In this document: one piece after another, positions 56,559 through 64,000 of the stretch | How positions within the stretch are numbered: position 1 is the stretch's first letter | How the letters are laid out: every line of letters begins with the position of its first letter | Source: Sphingobium estronivorans | GTDB taxonomy: Bacteria; Pseudomonadota; Alphaproteobacteria; Sphingomonadales; Sphingomonadaceae | NCBI RefSeq assembly: GCF_008692605.1 | Contig: NZ_LFCT01000001.1 | Span: 62,001-126,000 of the forward strand | DNA: 64,000 bases | Direction of reading: 5' to 3' | The notes under the pieces: generated by a model | Databases searched by the model: none | The model's input: the letters and a program-made list of their open reading frames with translations, nothing else | What the model was told of the DNA's origin: nothing | Translations under genes and position numbers: made by a program

Positions 56559-57122
56559 TCAACCCCTCAGCATCTCCTCCAGCTTTTTGCGGGCGCGGTA
56601 GAGCCTGGTCTCGACAGCCTTGTCGCCGATCCCAAGGGTCTCGGCGGTCTCGGCCTGGCTCATGCCCTCGATGGCGCGCAGGACGAGTACCTGCCGGAGG
56701 TTCGCCGGCAGTTCGGCGATGGCCGCCATCGTCCGTTCCAGCTCCCGCCGGTCGGCGATCTGCACATCGCTTGCGGCAGTGGTGTCGGCGACGGCATGCG
56801 CCTCCTCGATCGGCCGGGCGAAGGTGAAAAAGCGGCGGACCGCCCGGCGCCGCGACCAGTCGCGCGCCTTGTTGATCGCGATCCGACCGATCCATGCGCG
56901 GAAGGGGCGCTCGGCGTCATAGCGCGCCAGCGCGGCAAAGGCGGCGATGAAGGTCTGCTGGGTCAGATCCACCGCTGCGTCGCCATCGCCGACGAGGCCG
57001 CGCAACAACCGGAATACACTTTCGCGATGCCGCCGCATAAGTTCCGAATAGGCCGCCTGCCGCTTGGCCAGCGCGAGCGCCGCCAGCTCGCCGTCCGAGC
57101 AGCCGGCGAGATCGAGGCTCAC
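56559..57122 (-). CDS. ECF sigma factor, CnrH-like
   Basis: A 187-residue ECF sigma factor: region 2 at about residues 20-90 (VDLTQQTFIAAFAAL, PFRAWIGRIAINKARD) and region 4 at about 125-183 (LPANLRQVLVLRAIEGMSQAETAETLGI, in parts). CnrH is 191 residues. The start overlaps the CnrX-like gene by 4 bp. It would direct transcription of copA/copB just downstream and of the module itself when the metal signal releases it from the anti-sigma factor. Confidence 0.88.
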   Translation of the reverse strand: MSLDLAGCSDGELAALALAKRQAAYSELMRRHRESVFRLLRGLVGDGDAAVDLTQQTFIAAFAALARYDAERPFRAWIGRIAINKARDWSRRRAVRRFFTFARPIEEAHAVADTTAASDVQIADRRELERTMAAIAELPANLRQVLVLRAIEGMSQAETAETLGIGDKAVETRLYRARKKLEEMLRG

Positions 57123-57559
57123 CGGTCCTTGGCCGTCAGCGCCTTGACGACTGCGGCATCGAACTTGGCCGCCTGATCGGGTTTGAGCACGGCACGCATG
57201 GCGAAGATGTGTTCGAGCGTCTCCTTCTGGAGCTGGCCCATTGCTTGGTGCGAGCGATCGACCGCCGCGCCGACGGCGGGGCCATAGCCATGTTCGGACT
57301 GGATGGCATCGGCGAGCGTCGCATTGTCGGCGCGCAGCTCAAGCTCCAACGCCTGTTTGCGCAGCGCGAAGCGGCGTTCGATCTCCTCCATGCGTGCCCT
57401 CTGGCCGCTGTCGAGATCAAGGTCATGGTGCAGCAGCGCATGGAGTTCATTCTCGACCGGAGCGGGCCGTGCGATGAAAGCGCGGCCGATAAACGCGCCG
57501 GCGACCGCCGCCAAAAAAGCGATGACGGCGATCAGGAGCAACCGACGCCGGTCGGTCAT
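57119..57559 (-). CDS. Periplasmic metal sensor, CnrX-like
   Basis: A 146-residue membrane-anchored sensor (helix residues 7-26) with a helical periplasmic domain. His40, His44, Glu61, His117 and Met121 match the CnrX nickel/cobalt ligands His42, His46, Glu63, His119 and Met123 at a constant offset of two; extra His45 is present. CnrX is 148 residues. It overlaps the anti-sigma gene and the sigma gene by 4 bp each, the cnrYXH order. Confidence 0.85.
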   Translation of the reverse strand: MTDRRRLLLIAVIAFLAAVAGAFIGRAFIARPAPVENELHALLHHDLDLDSGQRARMEEIERRFALRKQALELELRADNATLADAIQSEHGYGPAVGAAVDRSHQAMGQLQKETLEHIFAMRAVLKPDQAAKFDAAVVKALTAKDR

Positions 57560-57831
57560 TCCGCCGTTCCCAGCAGCGTCGATGGCGCGAGCGCGGTGGG
57601 GGCACCGAACGGGGCGATCGAGGGCGCGGGTTCGGTATAGCCGGGGAATGCCGCGCCGAGCAGCCCAACCACGAGCGCGAAGCTGGCGGCGATCCCAACC
57701 AGCGAGCCCGACAGCGGTTGGCCATGTGCGTCCCGTGCGGCGATACCGTCGAACACGGCGGCCTCTATTCCAGCAAGCCGCGGATCGACCGGCATGTCAT
57801 GCAGGCGCCGCAAGGCTGTATCGACGTCCAT
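57556..57831 (-). CDS. Membrane anti-sigma factor, CnrY-like
   Basis: A 91-residue protein with one helix near residues 45-63 (VGIAASFALVVGLLGAAF) and a cytoplasmic N-terminus bearing LRRLHDMPVDPRL, the part expected to bind the sigma factor. Sequence similarity to CnrY is only slight; the call rests on size, topology and place. GTG and three ATG codons run together from 57840; the ATG at 57831 gives proper spacing from GGAG. The stop overlaps the CnrX-like gene by 4 bp. Confidence 0.7.
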   Translation of the reverse strand: MDVDTALRRLHDMPVDPRLAGIEAAVFDGIAARDAHGQPLSGSLVGIAASFALVVGLLGAAFPGYTEPAPSIAPFGAPTALAPSTLLGTAE

Positions 57832-57965
57832 CATCATCACTCCATGCGTCTCGCCAGCATACGCAGCCGGGCGTCTCGCCCCTCGGCCCCATGCAGATAT
57901 TTTGTCGTCGAGGGATAGCAGATCGGGCTGCGTATTGAATGCTTGTAAACAGTTGGAGTGGTTCG

Positions 57966-58349
57966 ATGAACAAGACGATGATGCTCTCTGCGCTGACTGC
58001 GCTGTCGTTGGGTGTGGCCGCTCCTGCCTTTGCGCATCCCAAACTGGTGAGCAGCACGCCTGCCGCCGCCGCGACGGTGAGCGCGCCGCGTCAGGTCACC
58101 TTCACGTTCAGCGAGACGTTGATGCCCGCGCTGTCCGGCGCCGAGATCGTGATGAGCGGAATGCCCGGCATGAAGGATCATCCGCCGATGAAGATCAACG
58201 GCGCGAGGACCAGCGTGGGCGCCGACGGCAAGACCTTGCAGATCACATTCGGCCGGCCGCTTGGCGTAGGCAGCTATGCCGTCAACTGGCACGCGGTTTC
58301 TGGTGATACCCACCGCGTGACCGGCAGCGTAACCTTCACCGTCCGGTGA
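57966..58349 (+). CDS. copC: Periplasmic copper protein CopC
   Basis: A 127-residue CopC protein. After the signal, the mature chain begins at His24 (AFA-HPKLVSS), the usual N-terminal Cu(II) ligand; GMPGMKDHPPMK supplies the Met region and WHAVSGDTHRVTG the C-terminal His. ATG 57966 is chosen because it starts the signal. The gene is divergent from the sigma module across about 130 bp, which must hold both promoters; nothing decisive was seen in it. Its stop overlaps copD. Confidence 0.92.
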   Translation: MNKTMMLSALTALSLGVAAPAFAHPKLVSSTPAAAATVSAPRQVTFTFSETLMPALSGAEIVMSGMPGMKDHPPMKINGARTSVGADGKTLQITFGRPLGVGSYAVNWHAVSGDTHRVTGSVTFTVR

Positions 58350-59254
58350 TGCCCGACTGGTCGCTGGTGGCGGTGCGCTGGGGGCTGTATCTCGCCCTTG
58401 GCGCTTTGTTCGGCCTTCCTGCATTCTCGATCTACGGATTGCCGCGGGTGGCGCGCGCTACGGCTTTGACGCTGCGATTGCCTGTGATCGCACTGTCGGG
58501 GATCGGCGTCGCCTTGAGCGCGGCCGCCATCCTGCTAATGACGGCTGCGATGTCGGGGGTCGGCGTCATGGCGATCGATCGCGCAACGCTGACCATGATC
58601 TTGACCCAGACCAGCATCGGCTGGGCGTGGATCGCGCGCGTCGTCGGCCTGTTCGGTATCCTGCTGCTCGCCTTCCCGGCAGGGCGCTGGACCCGCATTC
58701 ATAGCTGGTGCTCGACTGTGCTGGCCGCGATAGCTGTCGCCAGCCTTGCCTGGACCGGGCATGGCGCGGCCGGCGAAGGCGCCCTCGGCACCGTCCAGCT
58801 CGTCGGCGACATCATCCATCTGCTAGCAGCGTCAGCCTGGGTCGGTGCGCTGGTCGCATTCCTGATGCTAATGAGCGCGGCCCGCGAGCCCGAGGCGCTT
58901 GCAGTCGCGCATGCGGCCCTGACGGGCTTCTCGCGCGCGGGAACGATCATCGTCGGCCTGCTCATCGGGACCGGCCTGCTCAATCTCTACATCCTCGTCG
59001 GGCCAGACCGCCTGCTGGCGCTTGGCGCGAGCGACTATGGACGTCTGCTGCTCGCCAAGCTCGCCTTGTTCGGGCTGATGCTGGTGCTTGCGGCCGGCCA
59101 TCGCTGGCGACTCGCACCGGCTCTGGGCAATGACCCCGGGCCTGCCGCTATCGCCCGACTGCGAACCAGCCTCTGGCTGGAATATTCCGCAGCGCTCGCG
59201 ATCTTGGCGGCGGTGGCGTGGCTGGGCACGCTGGCGCCGCCCTCCGCGCTCTAA
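58349..59254 (+). CDS. copD: Copper-resistance membrane protein CopD
   Basis: A 301-residue CopD-family protein with about eight helices and the His-bearing motifs WIARVVGLFG and GDIIHLLAASAWVGAL. It probably receives copper from CopC for import or for supply to copper proteins. ATG 58349 overlaps the copC stop (TGATG); a GTG three bases earlier is also in frame. It ends 6 bp from the opposing glutaredoxin-MauE gene. Confidence 0.88.
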   Translation: MPDWSLVAVRWGLYLALGALFGLPAFSIYGLPRVARATALTLRLPVIALSGIGVALSAAAILLMTAAMSGVGVMAIDRATLTMILTQTSIGWAWIARVVGLFGILLLAFPAGRWTRIHSWCSTVLAAIAVASLAWTGHGAAGEGALGTVQLVGDIIHLLAASAWVGALVAFLMLMSAAREPEALAVAHAALTGFSRAGTIIVGLLIGTGLLNLYILVGPDRLLALGASDYGRLLLAKLALFGLMLVLAAGHRWRLAPALGNDPGPAAIARLRTSLWLEYSAALAILAAVAWLGTLAPPSAL

Positions 59255-59260
59255 CGCCCG

Positions 59261-60025
59261 TCAGCCATGCATCATGCCGAGCACCGCTGATCCCATCCAG
59301 ATGGCCATCGCAACCATCATCACATTCTCGGTCAGCGAGACGAAGCCGAGCGGCACCTTGCTCGATCCGCCGACACAGGCGCATTTGATCTCGCGCTTGT
59401 CGATATAGACCGCCTTGAACACCGATACCGCACCGATCCCCCCGATCACCAGCGCCACCGGCGCCGACAGCCAGGTCAGGACACCGGCGGTCATCAGCAC
59501 GCCAGCCGCACCTTCGGCGAACGGATAGACATAGGAATAGGGAACCCAGCGCCGCGCCAGCAGGTCGTAGTTGAGGAACATCGACGAGAACCGCTCGACA
59601 TCCTGCAGCTTGAGCAGCGCCAGCACGCACATGCTGAGCGAGATGAACCATTCGGCGGCGTGCATCGTAAGCGGCGTGCCATAGACCGACTGGCTCAACG
59701 CCAGCGCCATGAGCGTGGTCATCGCGAAGACCGCGATCACCGGCGTATAGCTGGTCGCGTCGGGATCGGGCACCGACTTGCCGAAGAAGCGGCGCAGATC
59801 GTCATAACCGCCGATCCGCTGGCCATTGATGAAGGTCTGCGGCGTGGTCTTCACATCATGCTCGGCCTTGAACGCGTCAGTCTCAGCACGGGTTGTCAGC
59901 CAGCGATCCTCGACCGCATAGGCTTGGGTCTTGAGCAGGTGCTTCGCCTTCAGGCCGTAAGGACAGATATGCTCGGGCATTACCATGCGGTAGAGCGTCG
60001 CGCGCTTGGGGGATTGGTCAGTCAT
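59261..60025 (-). CDS. Glutaredoxin-MauE/DoxX fusion protein
   Basis: A 254-residue protein. The first 85 residues are a glutaredoxin domain with a single active-site Cys21 (ICPYGLKAK) and the TPQTFINGQRIGGYDD cis-Pro/glutathione region. From about residue 95 it becomes a four-helix MauE-type membrane domain with a late CAC motif (EIKCACVGGSSK), which could exchange disulfides across the membrane. A textbook MerR-type promoter precedes it, so it is probably induced by a metal or thiol stress. Confidence 0.82.
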   Translation of the reverse strand: MTDQSPKRATLYRMVMPEHICPYGLKAKHLLKTQAYAVEDRWLTTRAETDAFKAEHDVKTTPQTFINGQRIGGYDDLRRFFGKSVPDPDATSYTPVIAVFAMTTLMALALSQSVYGTPLTMHAAEWFISLSMCVLALLKLQDVERFSSMFLNYDLLARRWVPYSYVYPFAEGAAGVLMTAGVLTWLSAPVALVIGGIGAVSVFKAVYIDKREIKCACVGGSSKVPLGFVSLTENVMMVAMAIWMGSAVLGMMHG

Positions 60026-60065
60026 TCCGGGTCCTTATCGCCTTGCGGTTGATCGGTTCCCATCC

Positions 60066-60096
60066 ATATAGGTGCTGTACCATGGTACGGAGTCAA
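60066..60096 (-). promoter_or_regulatory. MerR-type promoter and operator
   Basis: On the minus strand TTGACT (60096-60091) and CTATAT (60071-60066) are separated by 19 bp, the over-long spacer of MerR-controlled promoters. Inside it lies the perfect palindrome GTACCATGGTAC (60077-60088). It faces the glutaredoxin-MauE gene and overlaps the 5' end region of the merR-like gene. Confidence 0.85.
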
Positions 60097-60099
60097 GGC

Positions 60100-60486
60100 A
60101 TGGGAACGCTGACGATCGGCAAGCTCGCTGCGAAGGGTGGCGTTGGCGTCGAGACCGTGCGCTATTATCAGCGGCGAGGGTTGTTGGCCGAGCCGACGCG
60201 CGACAACGGCATCCGGCGGTACGGCGACGACGATGTCCATCGCTTGCGTTTCATCCGCTCGGCGCAGGCCGCAGGGTTCACGCTTGAGGAAATCGGAGAA
60301 TTGCTTAGCCTGGACGCATTGCAGGACCGCACCCGGGCGCATGCACTCGCCGAAGCTCGAATCGTGGCGATCGACGCCAAGATCGTCGAATTACAGTCAG
60401 CGCGGGCTTCACTTGCGCGTCTCGCCACTGAATGCGCTGGAAACACCTCTGTTGCATGCCCGATCATCTCGGCATTCGAGGCCTAG
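60100..60486 (+). CDS. MerR-family regulator
   Basis: A 128-residue MerR-family protein: winged HTH (LTIGKLAAKGGVGVETVRYYQ), dimerisation helix, and a C-terminal loop CAGNTSVACP. The Hg(II)-MerR residue equivalent to Cys82 is missing, and the last two Cys are one residue closer, so it is not a standard mercury sensor. ATG 60100 is chosen because the earlier ATG at 60082 lies inside the operator. It is divergent from its likely target. The 204 bp that follow contain nothing recognised. Confidence 0.87.
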   Translation: MGTLTIGKLAAKGGVGVETVRYYQRRGLLAEPTRDNGIRRYGDDDVHRLRFIRSAQAAGFTLEEIGELLSLDALQDRTRAHALAEARIVAIDAKIVELQSARASLARLATECAGNTSVACPIISAFEA

Positions 60487-60690
60487 CGTGATCGAGCATC
60501 CGTCGGCGGTGGGTGAGGGGCTTAGCGCCCTCCTGTAGAAGGCGCGTGTAGAAGACAAGAGTCGATTAGAGGTGCCGAGCACGGCGCAATCTGCAATGTG
60601 CGAGAGTGTCGATGCTCAAAGCGTGGCGTAAAATCGCGGATTGAAAGCCGGACCCGTGGCAGAATCATGGGGATCGTGAGAATGTGGTAG

Positions 60691-62466
60691 ATGGTCCAGT
60701 CAAGATCGCGCGTGCCGCGCCTTCCAAGAGCGCTTCGGCGCGGTCCGGCATGGCTTCGCTGGATCGGTGGTCAAATCCGGTCCTTCGAGATTCTGTTCGT
60801 CCTTCTTGCAATTCTGATTGGAATGGCTGCGGGACTCTTCGCCGTCCTGCAGGGCGCGATCGCACGAACCCTCCAGCATTATCTCTTCGGCCTACCTGAC
60901 GGTGTGCGGTTGAGCGGAAGCCCGTCGTTAAGTTGGTGGCAGCTGTTCCTGCTACCGGCCGGCGGTGCGATCCTTGTCGGGTTCAACTACGCGGTGAAGG
61001 CGCGGCGGCGATCACTGGTCGATGCCGTCGAGGCCAACGCACTGCACGGTGGCCGCATGTCGTCGACCGACAGCGCGATCGTGTCCGGGCAAACGATCAT
61101 ATCCAATGGCTTTGGCGCATCGGTCGGGCTTGAGGCTGCCTATGCGCAGCTCGGCGCACTCGCAGGTTCGCTCTCGGCGCGTTGGCTTAGCCTTCGGCGC
61201 ACGGACGTGCGAACTTTGGTCGGCTCGGGAGCGGGCGCAGCCATCGCGGCGGCTTTCGGTGCTCCGCTTGCAGGCGCGTTCTATGCGTTCGAAGTCGTGA
61301 TCGGCGCATACAGCCCTGCGGCGATCGCACCGGTTGTGGCGGCCGCCCTGGCCGGCGCACAAACGGCGCAGCGGCTGGGCGTGGTTCCGTACATTGTCGA
61401 TGTAAGACCAGGCCCGGAGATTCATACGCTCGGCTATCTCATCTATGCCGGGTTGGGCGTCGGCTGCGCGCTGATCGGTATTGCGATCATGCGCGCGGTC
61501 GCGCTGGTCGAAAGCTCGTCGCGCGCTGTCTTTCCTTCCTGGGCACGCCCTGTCGTCGGCGGTGCCATTCTCGCCCTGATCGCTCTGGCGTCTCCCCAGG
61601 TTCTCTCAGCGGGGCACAGTGCACTGCACATCGATTTGATATCGTCGGCGCCATTGATCGTGCTCGCGATCATTCTTGGCGCCAAGGCGCTGGCGTCGGT
61701 CGTATCGCTTGGGTTCGGATTTCGAGGAGGCCTGTTCTTCGCGTCGCTCTTTCTGGGAACACTGGTTGGCCAGCTCTATGCGGGCGGTCTTGCCTGGGTC
61801 GCCGGGCAGCCGGTCGTCGATCCCGGAAATGCCGCGATGGTCGGCATGGCTGCGATGGCTGTGGCGATCATTGGTGCACCGTTCACCATGGCGATGCTGG
61901 TTCTCGAAGCGACCGGCAATTTCAGCCTGACGGGCGCGGTCCTTGCGGCAAGCCTGGTTGCATCCATCATCGTCCGCCAGTTCTTCGGCTATTCCTTCTC
62001 GACCTGGCGCCTGCACCTTCGCGGCGAGACGATCCGCAGCGCCCGCGATGTCGGATGGGTGAAGACGCTGACGGCTGGTCGGATGATGCGACGCGAACCC
62101 AATCTGGCGGCGACCAACATCTCGATCGGCGAGTTTCGTCGTCGCTTCCCCCTGGGATCGACGAGTCGGGTGGTGCTCGTCGACGACGCGCAATGCTACG
62201 CCGGTATCATCGATCCAGCGCTGGCATTTGCCGAGGTGCACGAAGGAAGCGCGCCGGTAGGCTCATTGGATGTGTCGAGGGATTTCATCCTTCGCCCCGA
62301 CATGGACATCGTCGAGGTGATGCAGGCGTTCGATGAGGCGCAGACGGATGAACTCGCTATCATTGACGATCGGTCACAGGTTCTGGGCATCTTGACCGAA
62401 GCCTATGTGCGCCGGCGCTATGCCGAAGAGTTGGAAAAGGCGCAGCGCGAGATGTTCGGAGAGTGA
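60691..62466 (+). CDS. CLC-type chloride channel/antiporter with CBS-like tail
   Basis: A 591-residue CLC protein. About ten hydrophobic segments fill residues 30-450, with the gating Glu148 in GASVGLEAAYAQLG and GSGAGAAIAAAFGAPLAGA typical of the bacterial ClcB-like group. The last 120 residues form a CBS-pair-like domain. Unlike the CLC at 50865 it has no DUF190 and no riboswitch. Its 3' end overlaps a DsbA-like gene tail-to-tail by 49 bp. Confidence 0.85.
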   Translation: MVQSRSRVPRLPRALRRGPAWLRWIGGQIRSFEILFVLLAILIGMAAGLFAVLQGAIARTLQHYLFGLPDGVRLSGSPSLSWWQLFLLPAGGAILVGFNYAVKARRRSLVDAVEANALHGGRMSSTDSAIVSGQTIISNGFGASVGLEAAYAQLGALAGSLSARWLSLRRTDVRTLVGSGAGAAIAAAFGAPLAGAFYAFEVVIGAYSPAAIAPVVAAALAGAQTAQRLGVVPYIVDVRPGPEIHTLGYLIYAGLGVGCALIGIAIMRAVALVESSSRAVFPSWARPVVGGAILALIALASPQVLSAGHSALHIDLISSAPLIVLAIILGAKALASVVSLGFGFRGGLFFASLFLGTLVGQLYAGGLAWVAGQPVVDPGNAAMVGMAAMAVAIIGAPFTMAMLVLEATGNFSLTGAVLAASLVASIIVRQFFGYSFSTWRLHLRGETIRSARDVGWVKTLTAGRMMRREPNLAATNISIGEFRRRFPLGSTSRVVLVDDAQCYAGIIDPALAFAEVHEGSAPVGSLDVSRDFILRPDMDIVEVMQAFDEAQTDELAIIDDRSQVLGILTEAYVRRRYAEELEKAQREMFGE

Positions 62467-63152
62467 GCGCAACACACTGATCGAGCTGCGCGGGCGCTTT
62501 TTCGTGCAATGTCTCGACCGAGAGCAAATGCTCGCCGAAATTCACTCTCGTTCATTGCTCCGGAAACGAGATACGGCCCGGCGAGATACGCAGGCGTGCC
62601 GACGATGTTCAGGCGAAACGCGTCACCTTGGTTCCGAGCGAGCGTCAGATCGATCGCGGTAGACTTTTCGATGAGATCTCGCTCGATCCTGTTCCAGTCG
62701 CCGCCCGCCGCCTCAACGGCCTGACGCAATACAGCAGGCGTCAGCGCTCGACGCTCATCCATCAACACACGGTGAACCGCAGGGTAAATGCCCTGAAAAT
62801 TCGAAGCGATGGCGACGCGGGCCGCCTTCTTGGAAACTGGCCCGAAGATCGGCAGATCTCGGTAGAGCACGCGGACGCGGCCGTCTGCTTCGACCGCCCG
62901 TTCCATAGCGGGATGCGCGAGCTTGCAGGCGGGACACTGATAGTCGGTGAAAACGACAAGGGTGAGGTCCGCATTCTTGGCCGGTCGCTCCGGGCCCTTC
63001 TTGCTGACCAGAATCTCGCGCGCTCCACTATTGTCGCTGACATCCTGTCCGAGTGGCGCCGTGTATTGCAGGACGAAGCTGATCACGAGGCCGATGGTCA
63101 CCACCACCCCCAACCATATCAGCTCGCGCCGGGAGAGCGATTTTGCCATCAC
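62418..63152 (-). CDS. Membrane-anchored DsbA-family protein
   Basis: A 244-residue thioredoxin-fold protein with an N-terminal anchor (about residues 11-29) and active site Cys73-Pro-Ala-Cys76 (TDYQCPACKLAHP), and VGTPAY as cis-Pro loop. The last 30 residues (RAARSVCCAHSPNIS) lie in the region overlapping the CLC gene and look unconserved, possibly a frame-altered tail. It starts directly after the stop of the next DsbA-like gene. Confidence 0.82.
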   Translation of the reverse strand: MMAKSLSRRELIWLGVVVTIGLVISFVLQYTAPLGQDVSDNSGAREILVSKKGPERPAKNADLTLVVFTDYQCPACKLAHPAMERAVEADGRVRVLYRDLPIFGPVSKKAARVAIASNFQGIYPAVHRVLMDERRALTPAVLRQAVEAAGGDWNRIERDLIEKSTAIDLTLARNQGDAFRLNIVGTPAYLAGPYLVSGAMNESEFRRAFALGRDIARKSARAARSVCCAHSPNISRCAFSNSSA

Positions 63153-63785
63153 TCACTTGGCCTTTCTCGCGTCGGCACGGGCCTGCGCGACAGCCGTACG
63201 CATTGCCGGGAGATCGAGCGCGCCAGGCACGAGGTAGTTGCCGATGATGAGGCCCGGCGTCCCACTCAAACCGATCGCCATTGCCTGCCGGTTGGTCCGC
63301 GCCAGCAGTGCATCAATCTCACTCTTGTGGGTCTTGAGGTCGGCTTGCAGGCGAGGCCAATTGACACCGGCGCGATCGGCGGCGGTGCGAATGCCGGCGC
63401 TGTCCAGCTTCCCGCTGGCCGAATGCAGCGCGTCGTTGAATACGGCATGCTTACCCTGCCACTGGCTGGCGATTGCCGCGCGGGCAGCCTCGACCGAGGC
63501 TCCGCCAAAGATGGGCCAGTCGCGATAGACTAGACGGATCTTGGGGTCCGAGGTGAGAAGCGCCTTGAGGACGGGGTGCATGCGCTTGCAGTAAGGGCAG
63601 TTATAGTCGGCGAACTCGACGATCGTTATGTCATAGCCGCGTGGCGCGACCTTTGGCGCGACGGCATCTTCAAAGATCGCAGCGCGCGATACGTCAGCAG
63701 GCTGCTGCGCGCATGACGATGATAGCGGCACTGCGACCAAGAAAAGCGCGGCCATCACGCGTGGCAAATGCCTGTGCAGGGTCAT
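63153..63785 (-). CDS. DsbA-family thiol-disulfide lipoprotein
   Basis: A 210-residue DsbA-like protein with a lipoprotein signal (LSSSC, Cys25) and active site Cys63-Pro-Tyr-Cys66 (ADYNCPYCKRMHP); SGTPGLIIG is the cis-Pro loop. It resembles the protein at 28560 and its neighbour at 62418 in layout (RLVYRDWPIFG motif in all three). The start overlaps the following redoxin by 4 bp (ATGA); with the 62418 gene it forms one operon. Confidence 0.87.
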   Translation of the reverse strand: MTLHRHLPRVMAALFLVAVPLSSSCAQQPADVSRAAIFEDAVAPKVAPRGYDITIVEFADYNCPYCKRMHPVLKALLTSDPKIRLVYRDWPIFGGASVEAARAAIASQWQGKHAVFNDALHSASGKLDSAGIRTAADRAGVNWPRLQADLKTHKSEIDALLARTNRQAMAIGLSGTPGLIIGNYLVPGALDLPAMRTAVAQARADARKAK

Positions 63786-64000
63786 CGATGGTTCCTTGCG
63801 ATGTCGATACCGTCTGCAAGTGCGGCGCGCGATATCTCGCCAAGCTGGAACTGGACGATGGTGCCGTCGGCCGCGACGAACGCGGTTGCGGGATATCCGG
63901 CGATCGCAAGGGCTCGACTGAGCGAACGATCATGGTCTAGCGCCACGCTGCTCTCGCCAAGCTTCTCCCGCGCCATGAATGCAGCGACCACTGCGGCATC
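63782..64000 (-). CDS. Thioredoxin/TlpA-like protein, C-terminal part
   Basis: The frame is open to the right edge; 72 residues are visible. GYPATAFVAADGTIVQFQLGEIS is the cis-Pro and following strand of a TlpA/ResA-type thioredoxin, here given in two overlapping parts from about residue 35 of the visible piece. The active-site Cys pair would lie beyond the window. It overlaps the DsbA-like gene by 4 bp, so all three thiol proteins are one operon. Confidence 0.7.
   Translation of the reverse strand, partial: DAAVVAAFMAREKLGESSVALDHDRSLSRALAIAGYPATAFVAADGTIVQFQLGEISRAALADGIDIARNHR

Noticed and set aside
60100-60486. Mercury-resistance MerR
   Set aside because: The Cys82 equivalent is absent, the last Cys pair spacing differs and no mer genes are nearby.

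Overview
This window is a GC-rich stretch of accessory DNA, most likely part of a large plasmid of a sphingomonad-type alphaproteobacterium. The replicon evidence is at the left end: the tail of a parA gene, three identical 16-bp palindromes that look like ParB-binding sites, a parB gene, and a RHE_PE00001/DUF1612-like gene of the kind found on rhizobial and sphingomonad plasmids. No rRNA, tRNA, CRISPR array or core housekeeping cluster was seen. Family and taxon assignments come from recognised motifs and gene order, not from database searches.

Positions 2451-17291 form a complete Tn5053/Tn402-family transposon. Both ends carry a 25-bp TGTC/GACA-type inverted repeat plus two inner copies of the repeat motif, and the element is flanked by a perfect 5-bp duplication (GGGTG). 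tniA-tniB-tniQ read inward from the right end; the resolvase gene tniR sits alone at the left end. Between them is a metal-efflux cargo: an OmpR-type regulator and sensor kinase, a three-part RND pump (outer-membrane factor, membrane-fusion protein, inner-membrane transporter), an MFS transporter and a short CDF exporter. Removing the element restores a 28-bp dif-like site about 60 bp upstream of a tyrosine recombinase gene, so the transposon seems to have split a plasmid resolution cassette.

From 18.6 to 30.5 kb are stress and sulfur genes: a large-subunit catalase with a hemerythrin-like protein, an SDR dehydrogenase, a GH130-like protein, a DUF202 membrane protein, a metallo-beta-lactamase-fold hydrolase, a sulfite dehydrogenase (sorA/sorB) with a TDT-family transporter and a LysR regulator, a DsbA-like lipoprotein and a uracil-DNA-glycosylase-like protein.

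From 30.6 to 44.2 kb is a respiratory island: a cyanide-insensitive-type bd oxidase (cioAB plus a 40-residue DUF2474 subunit), then on the other strand a cbb3-type oxidase operon. That operon has an N-terminal CcoS-like extension on CcoN, a CcoO, a triheme cytochrome in place of CcoP, a TsdA-like diheme cytochrome and a CcoI-type copper ATPase. Divergent from it is an unusual set of exported proteins: DsrE-like, two orphan periplasmic binding proteins (one AcfC-like), DUF305 and a beta-propeller. This divergent region is my best candidate for an undescribed system, possibly linking sulfur compounds to high-affinity oxygen respiration.

From 44.3 to 52.8 kb are a DedA protein, a cardiolipin synthase gene split by one in-frame amber codon, and a fluoride-resistance section: crcB with a universal-stress protein, and a fluoride-riboswitch-led operon encoding a CLC-type exporter fused to DUF190, an EamA protein, an NPP-like phosphatase and UppP. 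From 52.8 to 59.3 kb is a copper section (DUF305, copB, copA, copC, copD) containing a CnrY-CnrX-CnrH-like sigma-factor module whose CnrX homologue keeps the nickel/cobalt ligand pattern. The right end holds a MerR-controlled glutaredoxin-MauE fusion, a CLC-CBS channel and a run of thiol-disulfide proteins that leaves the window.
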